Assembly: GCA_036677805.1 (NCBI GenBank)
Contig: JAVBVS010000010.1
Location: forward strand, 62,001 to 126,000
Direction of reading: 5' to 3'
Length of the DNA stretch: 64,000 nucleotides
From: SIG78 sp036677805
GTDB lineage: Bacteria > Verrucomicrobiota > Lentisphaeria > Victivallales > Victivallaceae
Shown here: positions 51,521 through 62,000 of the stretch, in pieces
Layout: every line of letters starts with the position of its first letter
How positions within the stretch are numbered: the first letter of the stretch is position 1
Notes under the pieces: generated by a model
What the model was told of the DNA's origin: nothing
Database searches by the model: none
What the model saw: the letters and a program-made list of their open reading frames with translations, nothing else
Position numbers and translations under genes: made by a program

Positions 51521-54500
51521 TTATGGGGCCCATATCTCCACTTCCGAGAGCGTCAGTTTGCCCGCCCCGGGGGCAAAGCCGATCCGGACATAGCGCCCGC
51601 GGGAACCGGCCTTCAACTTCAGTTCCTTCCGGCGGATGTCATCCGGGCGGCGATTATCTTCCGCCGTCGCTGTAAATCCGGTTTCGGTCCAGTTTTCGCC
51701 GTCATCGGCAAGCGCCACCGTCAGATCGCGCATCCCGCCCTGATAAATGATTTCCACCCGGTCGACCGGCACCGGCCGCTTGAAATCGAAGGTGATGTCA
51801 AACGCCTCCGGCTTCGTCCAGCCGACCACCCATTCGTCGAGTTTGCTTTTGCCGCAATCGACATTGCCCTTGGCAATCGCCTGAATCCGGTTGGTCAGAT
51901 GGCCCCGGCCCGGTTCGTAATCGGGGCCCGCGGCCGATTCCGCCGGAGCATCGGGGGCGACGCTGTAACGGTAGGTCGCATCCTTGATAGCGGCGTTGGC
52001 GCCCGTCTGCGGCTTGAACCGTTCCCAGCGCACGAAGTTGCCGGTCAGGCATTTGCCGGAAATTGGCGCCGCCGGCTCGATCAGCGACAGGGGGAAGCGG
52101 AAGCGCCAGATGTCCTGATGGAGCTTGACGCCCTGATCGGCGGCGAGTTTGACGATCAGCGCCTGATAGTCGGCCGAATCCGTATTGGCCAACCGCCCCA
52201 GATCGGCGCCGAAGGTGATGACCTTGCCCTTGCCGAACCGGTTTTCGATCACCGCGGGCCGCCCGTTGTTGTATTTCCCCGCCACCGTTGCGTCCTTGGC
52301 CGGAGTCAGCACGAATCGCGTGCCGCCGACCGGATAATTCTTGCCGCCGAATTCGAAGCTCGAAACATCACTCGCCGCGGCGGTTTCGGCAATGCCGAGG
52401 AAATCGCGGCGGCGGTCGGCCAGAGAATCGCCGGTCGGAGTGAAGCTGAAGGCTTCCGGATCGGTGATGATCAGAACGCCGCCGGCAGCGACATAGTCTT
52501 CGATTTTCTTCAGCGCGGTCGCTTCCAGGTACTTGGCGTCGGCGGTAAAGATCGCCTTGAATCTGCCCAGATCGACAAGCTGTTTTTTCAGACTGCCTTC
52601 ATTGAAGTACTTGAACCAGACGCCGCCATGAATTTCCAGAATCGAATGGATGGTCATCGCCCGTTCCGGCGAGGCCGCAACGCCGGGATAACTGCGCAGC
52701 GTATCGATCGGCGCAAAGAATCCGCAATCCGCCTCCGGGAACTTCAGGCGGTTCATTTGGCCCAGTTCCTTCAACAGCGCCATTTCAGTCTGCCAGCGTT
52801 CCGGCGCGCCATATTTTTCACTGTGCAGATAGCGTATGCCGGAGCGGCGGTTGGTGGTGTCGACCAGATAATAATGCATCCCGGTCGCGCCGGAACGCAC
52901 CGACTCGCTGATCTTCTCGACCACCTCTTCGGGCGTGAAACTGCACGAATATTCTTCGACGTGCATGCAGGGCCAGAACTCATCGACTTGAATCAGGTCC
53001 GCGACATACTTGGTCAGGAAACCGAAATCGGAGATGTTCGGATTCCGGCGCGGATAGAGCTGATGGGTCATGATGTCGCAGACCTCCGGAGTGAAGTCGG
53101 TGAAATCGTAGGTGGCATTCTGCGTCGCCATCGGGTCGTCGCCGATGACTTTGACCGCCGGCGCAATTTCGGCCAGGCGGGCTTTCAGCTGCTTTATGGA
53201 GCCGATCATGCGGTCGTTCAGGTAGCGGCGGGTCGCTATCCAGCGATAGGGATTGGTGTCGGCCTCGGACTCGGGCAGTCCGTACTTGCCCTGCCCGTAA
53301 CCGTTCCGGATCGCGTCATCGAATTCCCGGACCATCTTGTAATCGGGATATTTCTGCTTGAACTCGATCAGCACCATGATCGCATAATTGACCTGCTCAT
53401 CACCGAAATTGACTGCGTAAACCTGATCCTTGTAAGGCAGCATCCGGTCGAGATCGCGGTAATATTCCTGCTGGATTTCGGGATCGAACGTAAACGGCAC
53501 ACTGCCGCGCTTGGGTACTTTGGCCGGGCCCCAGCGATTGTCCGGCATGTAAACCAGTTTCAGTCCCGCCGGACCGCCGATCTTGCGCAGATCATCCAGA
53601 TTCCGGGTGAGGTTGCCCATGATCGGCAGCAATCCGCCAGCGGCGCAGTCCGCGATATAACCGGCCGCGGACCATGGGAACCCGTATTGAAGCGCCACCG
53701 GATGCATTTCCACGGCCAGGCTGCCGTGAGCCCAGAACATCGCGCCATCCTTGCCCAAACCCATCGGACGGTCGCTCCACAATTCACGATAGAGCGGATC
53801 CCTGGTGACATGGGCCAGCGTCGAAGCCAATTCGCCGGCCTCGCGGGCAGGAAAATCGATTTCATAGAGCTTGCGTCCATTCCGCGTCACTGTCAACGCA
53901 TAACGGGCCACATCTTTTCCGCCGCGCAAATCGACCGTCAGATCCGCGCCCGGAACCATCGCCGCCGGCGTCTGGTCCACCGCGGAACCGTCGAGACGGC
54001 TGCGGGTGATGGTCAAAACGAGGTCTTCGGGCGCATCCGGCGCCACCGCGATCTGCACCCGTCTGACCTCACCGGTGGAAATCGAACGTATGGTGAACGG
54101 CAAAACGGCAGTTTCCGGCGCGGTTCGAAAAGCCCGGAAATGCGCCGGCGAGGCAAATTCGGCATCGGTGGCGCCGGTCAGGGTGGACAGTTCACCGGTA
54201 CGCGGATTGCTCCGGGCAAGATTGATCCCCCACATTTCCGTACCGCCGGGCTGATACGCCAGCTCAGCCAACGGAATCGCCAGCTCCACGCTCCAGTTGT
54301 CGGCATTCTGCCAGGAAGCAACCCGGACATCGAAATTTTTCCGGGCATTGCGTCCGACCGCGTCATACAGCACGCCATTCGGATTGACGATGAATTGCCG
54401 GAACTGGTCCGGATCGCCCGCGTTCCATACGTCAAGAAGGACCTCCACCGTGTCATCGCGCCAGACCGCGTTGTCGCGTTCTTCCGGCGTTGTCCACTGC

Positions 54501-54781
54501 TTGCGGATATTTTTCATGTCGGATTCGTGACAGAGGAATCCGACATAGAGCATTTTGTCATCCCGGCCGAGGAAGACATCGGTGGGCGATGTCACCTCTC
54601 CGCCGCCGACTTTTTTCAACTGGAAGGTCCGGCCGTCCTGCCATTCCGCCGGAGCAATCTTGCCGTCCAGCGCGGGCGCCGACTTGAGTCGGGGCAACGC
54701 CGCATCGCCGGCCGGGGCCGCCGCCAGAACGCCGCACCCGGCGAACACGCAGCCAAGCAACCATGAGCTTCTGAATTTCAT
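51521..54781 (-). CDS. secreted giant glycosidase-like protein with CBM9-like and discoidin-like domains
   Basis: A 1086-residue protein. The signal peptide (SSWLLGCVFAGCGVLAAA) is followed by a CBM9-like domain (~28-225: LDGKIAPAEWQDG, VEVLLDVWN, WSVELAIPLAELAY). It could alternatively be read as a lipoprotein signal at FAGC. The middle (~330-720) looks like a TIM-barrel glycosidase part (PDNRWGP, YAVNFGDEQVNYAI, DIMTHQLYPRRN). A GH42-like Rossmann segment (AAGGVLIITDPEAFSF) and a C-terminal discoidin-like domain (~970-1086: RVEIIYQGGMRDLTVALADD, GRYVRIGFAPG) follow. It lies downstream of a pseudopilin and a regulator. Substrate unknown. Confidence 0.7.
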   Translation of the reverse strand: MKFRSSWLLGCVFAGCGVLAAAPAGDAALPRLKSAPALDGKIAPAEWQDGRTFQLKKVGGGEVTSPTDVFLGRDDKMLYVGFLCHESDMKNIRKQWTTPEERDNAVWRDDTVEVLLDVWNAGDPDQFRQFIVNPNGVLYDAVGRNARKNFDVRVASWQNADNWSVELAIPLAELAYQPGGTEMWGINLARSNPRTGELSTLTGATDAEFASPAHFRAFRTAPETAVLPFTIRSISTGEVRRVQIAVAPDAPEDLVLTITRSRLDGSAVDQTPAAMVPGADLTVDLRGGKDVARYALTVTRNGRKLYEIDFPAREAGELASTLAHVTRDPLYRELWSDRPMGLGKDGAMFWAHGSLAVEMHPVALQYGFPWSAAGYIADCAAGGLLPIMGNLTRNLDDLRKIGGPAGLKLVYMPDNRWGPAKVPKRGSVPFTFDPEIQQEYYRDLDRMLPYKDQVYAVNFGDEQVNYAIMVLIEFKQKYPDYKMVREFDDAIRNGYGQGKYGLPESEADTNPYRWIATRRYLNDRMIGSIKQLKARLAEIAPAVKVIGDDPMATQNATYDFTDFTPEVCDIMTHQLYPRRNPNISDFGFLTKYVADLIQVDEFWPCMHVEEYSCSFTPEEVVEKISESVRSGATGMHYYLVDTTNRRSGIRYLHSEKYGAPERWQTEMALLKELGQMNRLKFPEADCGFFAPIDTLRSYPGVAASPERAMTIHSILEIHGGVWFKYFNEGSLKKQLVDLGRFKAIFTADAKYLEATALKKIEDYVAAGGVLIITDPEAFSFTPTGDSLADRRRDFLGIAETAAASDVSSFEFGGKNYPVGGTRFVLTPAKDATVAGKYNNGRPAVIENRFGKGKVITFGADLGRLANTDSADYQALIVKLAADQGVKLHQDIWRFRFPLSLIEPAAPISGKCLTGNFVRWERFKPQTGANAAIKDATYRYSVAPDAPAESAAGPDYEPGRGHLTNRIQAIAKGNVDCGKSKLDEWVVGWTKPEAFDITFDFKRPVPVDRVEIIYQGGMRDLTVALADDGENWTETGFTATAEDNRRPDDIRRKELKLKAGSRGRYVRIGFAPGAGKLTLSEVEIWAP

Positions 54782-54876
54782 ATGATACCTGTTCCGAAAA
54801 TTTTCATGTCATGATAGGGTCGCCCCCGCCCTCCCCGGCATCAGCCGGGTACGGGCGGAATCGACAGGGAGGAGAC

Positions 54877-55635
54877 TTACGGCTGTTCGTCCAGAATCGG
54901 CGTGGTATCAGCGCCGATGCTTTTACCGGCCGGGAAAGCCGAGAAGGTTACGAAGCCGACATGGCCGTCGAGATGGAGCAGATTGACCCCGTTCTGATGA
55001 TAACGCGACCAGGAGATCGGTGCGGAGTAGGTCGGCTGGTAGGCCGTCGGATAGAGATCGCCGACGATGAAGTTGCCCGGACTGGTGTCGACGCCGGAGA
55101 GCGTATTCCGGGCATAGTCTTCACGGTTGGGATAACTGGCCGTCCAGAAACTGGTCTTCGGATGGATGAAGAAAAGATAAGAGGTGTTGTATTCGGCCAC
55201 ACTGGAATAGGCGTTCTTGGCATAGCCGGTGTCGCTGGGACAGGTGAAGAAGCGCCGGGCGACTTCGAGTGTCAGCGGCTGGCCGTTGTAGGTGCCGTAA
55301 TCCTGACCGATGTAATTGCCCATGATCAGCAGCTGGACCGGACCGGCGGTGCCGGCCGCGGGATTATAATAGGAACTCGTGCCGCTGATGTAATGCCCAC
55401 GCTCAGGCTTTGAGGCGGCCATCGAATTGTTGTAGTTGGCCATGGAATCCTTGTTGTCGCCGCCGTACATGGCAAATCCCAGTCCGATCTGTTTGAGATT
55501 GCTGACGCAACTCGCCGCCCGGGCCCGTTCCCGCGCTGCCGACAACGCCGGCAGCAGCATGGCCGCCAGAATCGCAATGATTGCGATTACCACCAGAAGC
55601 TCAATCAATGTGAACCGTTTCATTCCATGTTCCAT
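54877..55635 (-). CDS. type IV pseudopilin with intact H-X9-DG motif
   Basis: A 252-residue pseudopilin. After the basic leader (MEHGMKR) comes FTLIELLVVIAIIAILAAML and ARERARAASCVSNLKQIG. Unlike those at 2535 and 10057, the C-terminal motif is intact: in YHQNGVNLLHLDGHVGF the H is followed by nine residues and DG. ATG 55635 has AGGAAAGGG upstream; an internal ATG (M5) is also possible. The gene stands between the regulator at 55782 and the glycosidase-like gene, in one direction. Confidence 0.9.
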   Translation of the reverse strand: MEHGMKRFTLIELLVVIAIIAILAAMLLPALSAARERARAASCVSNLKQIGLGFAMYGGDNKDSMANYNNSMAASKPERGHYISGTSSYYNPAAGTAGPVQLLIMGNYIGQDYGTYNGQPLTLEVARRFFTCPSDTGYAKNAYSSVAEYNTSYLFFIHPKTSFWTASYPNREDYARNTLSGVDTSPGNFIVGDLYPTAYQPTYSAPISWSRYHQNGVNLLHLDGHVGFVTFSAFPAGKSIGADTTPILDEQP

Positions 55636-55781
55636 TTCTTATCCCTTTCCTGTTGACGGTTTGACAGTAAACTCCAATACTGTCTTTTATTTGTTTTTCA
55701 ACCGAAGCGAATGGCTCGAATCTGTTTCTTCGCACATGTGATCGAAGGATCCGAAGTCCCGCTTTCGCCTCCGAGTCTTTT

Positions 55782-56870
55782 TCAATGATTGCACGGCGGC
55801 AGCGGCGTCCGAAACTGCAACGGATAATGCAGACTGCCGCGAATCGCCGGAAGGGCCGGATTGTTCACCAGCATCCGGTAGTAATCCACCACCAGTCCGG
55901 CGTATTCGTTGTAATTGCCCGGCCGCTCGATCAATGTTACTTCCGGATGCGGATCATAATCCAGATAAGGCATGACCAGCGCGAAATTCCGGCCGTGAAT
56001 CATGCCCTGGCCGGCAAAAAGGCGGATCAACCGGTCCTGAAGCCAGTAGAAATTGATCACCGCATCCGGCGGTTCCGGAAACTCCATCAGCCGACTGGCC
56101 TGGCGAAGCACATAGTCGTCGAGCGCCAGACGCCGCGCCAGCGGATCCTGATGGTCCTCCGGCTGATCCCAATAGTAATCCGGCTGTCCCGGATTGTAAC
56201 GCGCAATCAGACTGCGCCAATGCATGGCTATCTCTTCCTGAAGATAGTTGCCGATCACGCGGTTGTACGGCCAGAGCAACGCAATCCGCCGATAGCCGGT
56301 GGCCACCAGCGTCTGGAAGAGTTGACCGATGGTATTGAGGTTGTCAAACGCCAGGGAAGTCATCTCCCACTCGATCGGCGTCCAGCACAGCGAGATTGCC
56401 GGAATGTTCCGCCGCCGGATAATGGCCGCCACCTCCGCGGTGCAGCTCAGAAAGATATACCCGCCGACGCCCAGCGAACTCCAGAACTCCTCATCGGCCG
56501 CCAGCTCTTCATTGGGCAACTGCATGAACAGCGGCCGAAAACCCGCCGGCCGCAACATTGCGCGAATTTCCTTGAGCAGGGGTGTCGCCATGATATTCCG
56601 TTCCGTAATATCGGCCTCACTGACGATCCCGACCACATTGTTGGCCATCGCCGCCGATTCGTCAATCCCGGAAACCTTGATCAGCATCCCCTGGGGAGAC
56701 GATGCGACCAGGTTGCGTTCCGCCAGCATTTTGAGTGCGCGGGAAATCGTCTGGAGCGTTACTTCGAATTCCTGCGCCAGAAGCCGGGTCGAGGGCAACC
56801 GGTCGCGGTAAATGCGACTGCGGATACGCGTCTCGATGGCCTCGGCGACATCGCTGTATTTGGCTCTCAC
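55782..56870 (-). CDS. GntR-type transcriptional regulator with LacI-like sensor domain
   Basis: A 362-residue regulator that heads the third sugar locus (56870 down to 49413). The winged helix is at ~5-68 (LPSTRLLAQEFEVTLQTISR). The sensor domain starts near residue 78 (NVVGIVSEADITERN) and includes FDNLNTIGQLFQTLVATGYR and the LVMPYLDYDPHPEVTLIERP segment. Two tandem 12-base repeats lie in the leader between its promoter and start codon, and an inverted pair lies ~150 bases upstream, so looping self-control is possible. Confidence 0.82.
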   Translation of the reverse strand: MRAKYSDVAEAIETRIRSRIYRDRLPSTRLLAQEFEVTLQTISRALKMLAERNLVASSPQGMLIKVSGIDESAAMANNVVGIVSEADITERNIMATPLLKEIRAMLRPAGFRPLFMQLPNEELAADEEFWSSLGVGGYIFLSCTAEVAAIIRRRNIPAISLCWTPIEWEMTSLAFDNLNTIGQLFQTLVATGYRRIALLWPYNRVIGNYLQEEIAMHWRSLIARYNPGQPDYYWDQPEDHQDPLARRLALDDYVLRQASRLMEFPEPPDAVINFYWLQDRLIRLFAGQGMIHGRNFALVMPYLDYDPHPEVTLIERPGNYNEYAGLVVDYYRMLVNNPALPAIRGSLHYPLQFRTPLPPCNH

Positions 56871-56900
56871 AACTCCCGCCTTTCCGGCTTGCGCCGCACT

Positions 56901-56924
56901 GATCTAAATACCGATCTAAATACC
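56901..56924. repeat. tandem 12-bp repeat in the regulator leader (candidate operator)
   Basis: GATCTAAATACC occurs twice in direct succession (56901-56912, 56913-56924), between the promoter and start codon of the regulator. The core GATCTAAAT is the inverse of ATTTAGATC in the pair at 57050. Confidence 0.7.
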
Positions 56925-56951
56925 ATGCCGACCCCTTATCTCCACACCATT

Positions 56952-56980
56952 AGTATACCAAATATTCCCGACGATTTCAA
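56952..56980 (-). promoter_or_regulatory. promoter of the 55782 regulator
   Basis: On the minus strand TTGAAA (56980-56975), a 17-base spacer and TATACT (56957-56952). The expected transcript starts near 56945, leaving a ~75-base leader that contains the tandem repeat. Confidence 0.65.
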
Positions 56981-57049
56981 GATGAAATGGTCTCAAAACC
57001 CGCTTTTTTATAAAAAAACCCAAAAATATGATTCGTTTCCGATTAAAAT

Positions 57050-57073
57050 ATTTAGATCAACATTTAGATCAAC
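57050..57073. repeat. second tandem 12-bp repeat, opposite orientation
   Basis: ATTTAGATCAAC occurs twice in direct succession (57050-57061, 57062-57073). The shared 9-base core is inverted relative to the pair at 56901. The centres of the two pairs are ~149 bases apart. Confidence 0.7.
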
Positions 57074-57255
57074 AAATCATCAAAAACCGCCTTTGCGCCA
57101 GCTTTCGAACTGCCTTTTCACGATATCCTCCACCTGGCATCGCAGCCGTCCTGCGGCGCCCCCCGCATTCACAGCCGCCTTGCCCGAAGTTGCCGCATAC
57201 CTGCATCCCATCCGTTGGCGACATCCCTCTCAGGCCACAACGGAAGGAGCCACGA

Positions 57256-57312
57256 ATGGGCCGCAAGCCAGGTTGGCGTCCCGGCAGAAAATCTCGGAAA
57301 TGGGTTTGGTGA
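57256..57312 (+). CDS. possible 18-residue basic peptide
   Basis: ATG 57256 is preceded by AAGGAG (57244-57249) with a 6-base gap, an ideal ribosome binding site. The product (MGRKPGWRPGRKS and five more residues ending in tryptophan) has seven arginines or lysines and three tryptophans. I know no family. It could be a real small protein, a leader peptide or the remnant of a longer gene. Very uncertain. Confidence 0.25.
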   Translation: MGRKPGWRPGRKSRKWVW

Positions 57313-57731
57313 TACCCGCCCCCCTTCACTACCGCGGCTCAAGGAGAAAAAATCGTGCGAATACCCGCAATCAAAGAAATTCCGCTCGAGATCACATTCC
57401 GCCCGATTTTTGCCGCAATCGATCTGGGGGGCCAATTGTTTGCCATGTATTTCGATCCGCTGCTATACAATATATATTACGGACCCAAAAATCCCCGCTC
57501 CGCACCGTCATCGATATTTTTCGCAACACCGATCCCCGGAACGCATCCGGCGGCAACGGCGGAATGCAGTCGAACGTATTTCACTCCGGCGCAATCCGGT
57601 CAACCCTGTCTTGCGTTCCCGAATCCTGCCCGGATATGGCTCCGGCTCTCCTCAAACTGAGCTTCCGGCGAAGGCGGAATCATTTTTTTTATAAATTTTA
57701 TGAAAAAATCTTTTCGCCCTGCTTGCAATGG

Positions 57732-57910
57732 GACTTTTTGCGACTATATTAGAATTAATCAACCAGGAGCGGGGGCTCATAAAATTCCCATGAAAGTCGG
57801 CAAGTTGCCTGTTTTGAGGCTGTTGCAACTGGCATGGCGGACAAATCATCGGAAATTTTTCGATTCAACGGTCAAAATGATTTTTTTTGCGCCCATGGTC
57901 GCAAAAAGTC
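57732..57910. repeat. 179-bp segment bounded by 13-bp inverted repeats
   Basis: GACTTTTTGCGAC (57732-57744) and GTCGCAAAAAGTC (57898-57910) are perfect inverted copies. The interior has no gene. The size and ends recall a MITE-like element, but no target duplication is evident. Confidence 0.5.
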
Positions 57911-58105
57911 GCAGTCACTTCAGGGGAGGATGTGAATCGATTCGGTGACAGGATGAACCCGTCTCTTGAATACGGGAAGCTTTCCGGCGACGCGCCGGAA
58001 TTGCGATAAGACGGGGAAACAAACCGGCATCAAAGCACAACGGGGGGCTTCAGCCATTTTTCTCGGCCACCATATTGCGGATTTTTTATTCCTTAATTAT
58101 ATAGG

Positions 58106-58120
58106 GATGATTGTCATCCA
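58106..58120. promoter_or_regulatory. short palindrome upstream of the 58145 gene
   Basis: GGATGA, TTG, TCATCC: a perfect 6-base inverted repeat just after an AT-rich TTAATTATATAG that could serve as a -10 region. A possible operator or RNA hairpin at the 5' end of the RTX-like locus. Confidence 0.35.
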
Positions 58121-58144
58121 TAGCAACTTCACCGGAAAGGAAAG

Positions 58145-58411
58145 ATGATGGGACAACAGGAAATTTTCGCCGACGGAATCGGACAAATCCACTTCACCGG
58201 GGCAATGGTGCGGTTCGATTTCGTAACGCTGCAACCGGAAGAAGAAGGCAAGGCGCCCGTGCCCCGGCCCAGTTTGCGGATCATCATGCCGCCGCAGGGA
58301 TTTCTCGCGGCGTTCAATTCGATGCAGCAGCTGATCGACCGCCTGCTTGAAGCCGGGGTCCTGCAGAAGGCCGCGCCGACGGAAGCCAAAGGCAAACGCA
58401 AAGAGTCCTGA
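58145..58411 (+). CDS. small protein, weakly DUF3467-like
   Basis: An 88-residue protein with two adjacent starts (58145 or 58148) behind a GGAAAGGAAAG ribosome binding site. The pattern FTGAMVRFDFVTLQP, RIIMPPQGFLAAFNSMQQLI and a terminal basic tail (KGKRKES) resembles DUF3467, small proteins with strand-helix layout and unknown role, but only weakly. It has no signal or membrane part. It leads a group of three plus-strand genes ending in the giant RTX-like protein and could be needed for that protein's production or export. Confidence 0.6.
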   Translation: MMGQQEIFADGIGQIHFTGAMVRFDFVTLQPEEEGKAPVPRPSLRIIMPPQGFLAAFNSMQQLIDRLLEAGVLQKAAPTEAKGKRKES

Positions 58412-58421
58412 TTCGAAAGAA

Positions 58422-58967
58422 TTGAGGTTTATTACGACAGCTCAAGCTCAAATTTTTGATCCGGCGCCGGCTGGAGAGTTCATTTTCGACTCTCCGGTCT
58501 TTTCTGTCGTGGTCGAAAAGACCGGGCCGGAAGGGTTTCATTCAGCCTTCCCGATCATTTCGGCGAAAACCGGTTGCCATTGGGCCGCAATCCTGCCGGA
58601 AACGGCGATCTGCGGCCTGGTGTCATGGTCCGAATTCGAATGGGATTCGGGCGCATTCGCGGTGGTTCCGGGAATCCGGACGGCGGAAATTACCGTTACG
58701 ATCCCGCGCCTGGCGGCATGGACCGAAAACGCGGCCGGAAATCGTGAATGGTCTCTGGACGCCTGGCACCGGGAGCCGGCATTCCGGCTGGCGGCGGAAG
58801 GCGCCGCATTGCATCGTTGTTCGATCACCGTCAACGGCATGACCGCAGCCGCGAAGCGCGGACGGTTGCGCCATCCGTCGCCGGGACTGAGATTCGCAGG
58901 TCGTGTCGCCGAGGCACAGCCCTCCGGCCGCATTATTTGTCTTCAACATCAACAGTTAAACTTGTGA
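58422..58967 (+). CDS. hypothetical protein upstream of the RTX-like protein
   Basis: About 181 residues if started at TTG 58422, 10 bases after the preceding stop. The frame is open further upstream to 58347, overlapping that gene, so the start is uncertain. Recognisable features are few: beta-rich (FIFDSPVFSVVVEKTG, VVPGIRTAEITVTIPRL), no signal peptide and a basic C-terminal third. It resembles no family I know. It ends 34 bases before the giant gene. Codon use at third positions fits a real gene. Confidence 0.5.
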   Translation: MRFITTAQAQIFDPAPAGEFIFDSPVFSVVVEKTGPEGFHSAFPIISAKTGCHWAAILPETAICGLVSWSEFEWDSGAFAVVPGIRTAEITVTIPRLAAWTENAAGNREWSLDAWHREPAFRLAAEGAALHRCSITVNGMTAAAKRGRLRHPSPGLRFAGRVAEAQPSGRIICLQHQQLNL

Positions 58968-59001
58968 CATCGAGTCACAGTCAAAACAAGGAGTTCTTGC
59001 A

Positions 59002-62000
59002 ATGGCTACGACAATCAACATCACGAAAAAAACTCAAAGTCCGTTTGTGGTTGAGTTGGCCGTGAGAGCTGGAGAAGTGGACCCCGTCGCAAATACGGTG
59101 GCGCTCCAGGTGGAGGACGCCGGCAAGTTGACGGTATACACCGGCAATACCCTCGACAGTTACTGGGACACCGTGACCATTACCGGTTCGGGCCTCAACG
59201 CCGCGCTGAAGGATGTCGCGGCCGGCGCCACTTATGTGACCGACCCCAATCTCAACCATGGCAGATGGACGGGCGCAACGATTGACGTGGTTTCCGAAAC
59301 CACCACGATGGCCTTCAGCGCCATTACGGTCAGAGGCTCCATCTACGGCGGCGCACTGGCACTGAACGCCAAGGGCAAAATCACCACTCAATACATTCCC
59401 GGCGTCACCGCCACGGTCAATAATACGCAAGTCATACTCCAGAACACCAACGCCAAGGCGGTTTACGGCGGCGGCGGCGGCTACGGCTCCACGGTCGAAG
59501 GCGATACCGCAATCCGTTATGCCGGCGGCAATATTTCCAGCATTTACGGCGGCGGCTACACCGGCTCGGTGGTGGAAGGCGACGTGGCGATTGATATCAA
59601 TGGCAGCACGACCGGAAGAATCGGCAAAATCTATGCCGGCGGCTACAATTCGGTCGTGAAAGGCAATGCCACGGTCACGTTCACCAACAATTCCGGTTCC
59701 TACAATAATCTGACGGTAGGCTCGGTTTCCGGCGCCGGTTACGGCAAAGTCTCCCGGGTGGAAGGCAGTTCGACCCTGGTATTCAACAATTATTCCGGCA
59801 AATTCACCGCTTCCATCGCCGACTTCGATGTCGTCCAGATCGCCGGCAAGAGTTCCATTACTCTGACCAAGGCCCAGAACAAGAACATGACCGGTGCGAC
59901 CTACGAGTTCGTCATCACCGACGACACCCTCGGGTTGCAGGGCGCCATGCTCACCTGGAATTCCAAGGTGGTTTATTCGAACATCATCGTTTCGGTCGAA
60001 ACCGCCGATGCATTCGATGTGACCCTGATCCAGAGCCAGAAACTGAAGCTGGCGACTGATTTCAATGTCAATTCGATCAAGGTGATGAATGCCGACGGCG
60101 AAATTCTGAGTTCGTCCGCATACCAGCTGTTCTATGATTACGACCGGAAGGCGGGCGGATCGGTTTCCATTCAGTACCGCGGTCTGAATCTGGTGTTCGA
60201 CGGCAACGAACTTCAGAAGATCGTTCTCTCCGGCGCCGACGATGAAGTCAATGTAGTCGCGGGCGGCAAGCTGGCGGCGGGCCTCAACACCGCCGGCGGC
60301 AACGATACGATCCGACTCCAGAGCGGTTCGGAAGTCAACGGCGGCATTCAGGCCGGCACCGGTGATGATGCGCTGTATATTCAAAAGGATGCGCTGCTGA
60401 CCGGCGAAGTCGTCATGGGCGACGGCAACGATCAGGTCTTCATTGAAGACAGTGCGACGGTAACCAGCAATATCGCGCTGGGTTCCGGCGTCAACGCCCT
60501 GACCGTCCAGAAGGACGCCTCCATGACCGGAACGATCATTTTCGCGTCCGACTCCACCAACACCGTGACGGTCAACGGCGCGGTAATGGGCTTCTCCGGC
60601 GGCGATGCGACGACCAATAACACCATCATCCTCAGCGGCGATGCCGTGCATGGCGGCGGGATCGGCTATTGGACGAAGATGGATGTTTACGACTATGCCG
60701 GCGGTCATTGGACAAAGCTCAAGGTTTTCGTGGTCCGCGACCTCAACCTGACCAATGCCAACGACACCGTAATCGTCGGCAACAATGCCTTCGTCAACAA
60801 CATTTCCCTCGGCGGCGGCGATGACAAGCTGACCATCAATCAGGGCGCCGGCATCGGTTACGATTATGTGTCCACCACCGACTGGCAGACCCGGGGCAAT
60901 GTGATTCCCGCGACCATCAATCTGGGCACGGGACATGACGTCCTGGTCTTGAACAGCCAGCTCGGCACCAACGTCAACGTGATCACCGAAGACGATGGCG
61001 GCGACGTGATCGTGCTCGGCGCCGACATGACGGTTTTGGACAATCAGCTGCTGGTCGGCAGCACCAACAATGTGCTGGTGGTGGCCAACGGCCGCCAGGT
61101 GAGCTTCGCCGACATGACTTCGCTCGGCAACTTCCTTTCCGGCAACGGCAAGTATGATGCGATCTACCTGAGCATGAACGCCATCATCAGCGCAGGCGAC
61201 GAAGTCATGATCCAGAATTATACCGGCTCGCTGAGCCGTGAAGTGATTCTGGTCAGCGGCGCGCCGACGGAAATCCCGGCCGCAATCCTGCCATACTACA
61301 CGCCCGGCAACGGCGTGGTGAACAGCAAGTTGTTCGCGGAAGTGGTCGATATGGAGCGCAACGCCAAAATCACCTCCTCCGAAGTGACCGCCGAGGAGAT
61401 TTATGTCCACGGCGGCAATACGATCGACAACAGCGCGTCCGGATTCGTTTCGGTCGGCGACTACATCCTGGTTTCGAACAATGCCTCGGTCAGGGGAGCG
61501 TTCTATCTCGGCTACGAGCCGATCCATGAACTTTCCTCCGACGCGACCGCGGACATTGCCGGATCGGTCGACGCCATTCAGGGCGGAAGCGGCAACGAAC
61601 AGGTCAACGTCAGCTCCAGTACCGCATCGATCGGCGCGATCGATCTCGGCGCGGGCGACAACGACACCGTCAACTTCTCCGCCGGCACCTTCGCGGACGC
61701 AGAACTGGTGATCGCCAACACCGAATGGATCAATCTGGCCGATGGCGCCGATGTGACGGTCGGCAGCGCCGCCGGGTACATCGATGTGCTGCCGGGATTG
61801 AACAGCAAATTCACTGAAGTCGTCAACCGGATGATCACCGTCGGCGACTGGGATAAGAACATCAGCTTCACCGACGGCTACACCATCCGGCTGAACGGAC
61901 GGATTGACGCCGACGCCACGCTGACCAACAACACCGTGCTGCTTACCGCCAACGCCAACTACTTCACCGCCAACATTTATTTGAATGGAGCCAATACCTT

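Larger units (their letters stand above)
57074..58144. other. gene-poor AT-rich stretch of about 1.07 kb
   Basis: No convincing gene longer than 20 codons is seen; open frames on both strands lack family signs and good starts. It holds an 18-codon ORF (57256), a pair of 13-base inverted repeats (57732/57898), several T and A runs, and the upstream region of the 58145 gene. It separates the minus-strand sugar locus from the plus-strand RTX-like genes and may be the scar of an inserted element or hold an unrecognised RNA. Confidence 0.5.

Noticed and set aside
57355..57694. Overlapping open frames of 100-160 codons in the gene-poor stretch
   Set aside because: No convincing start, family resemblance or codon bias, and the frames overlap in different phases.
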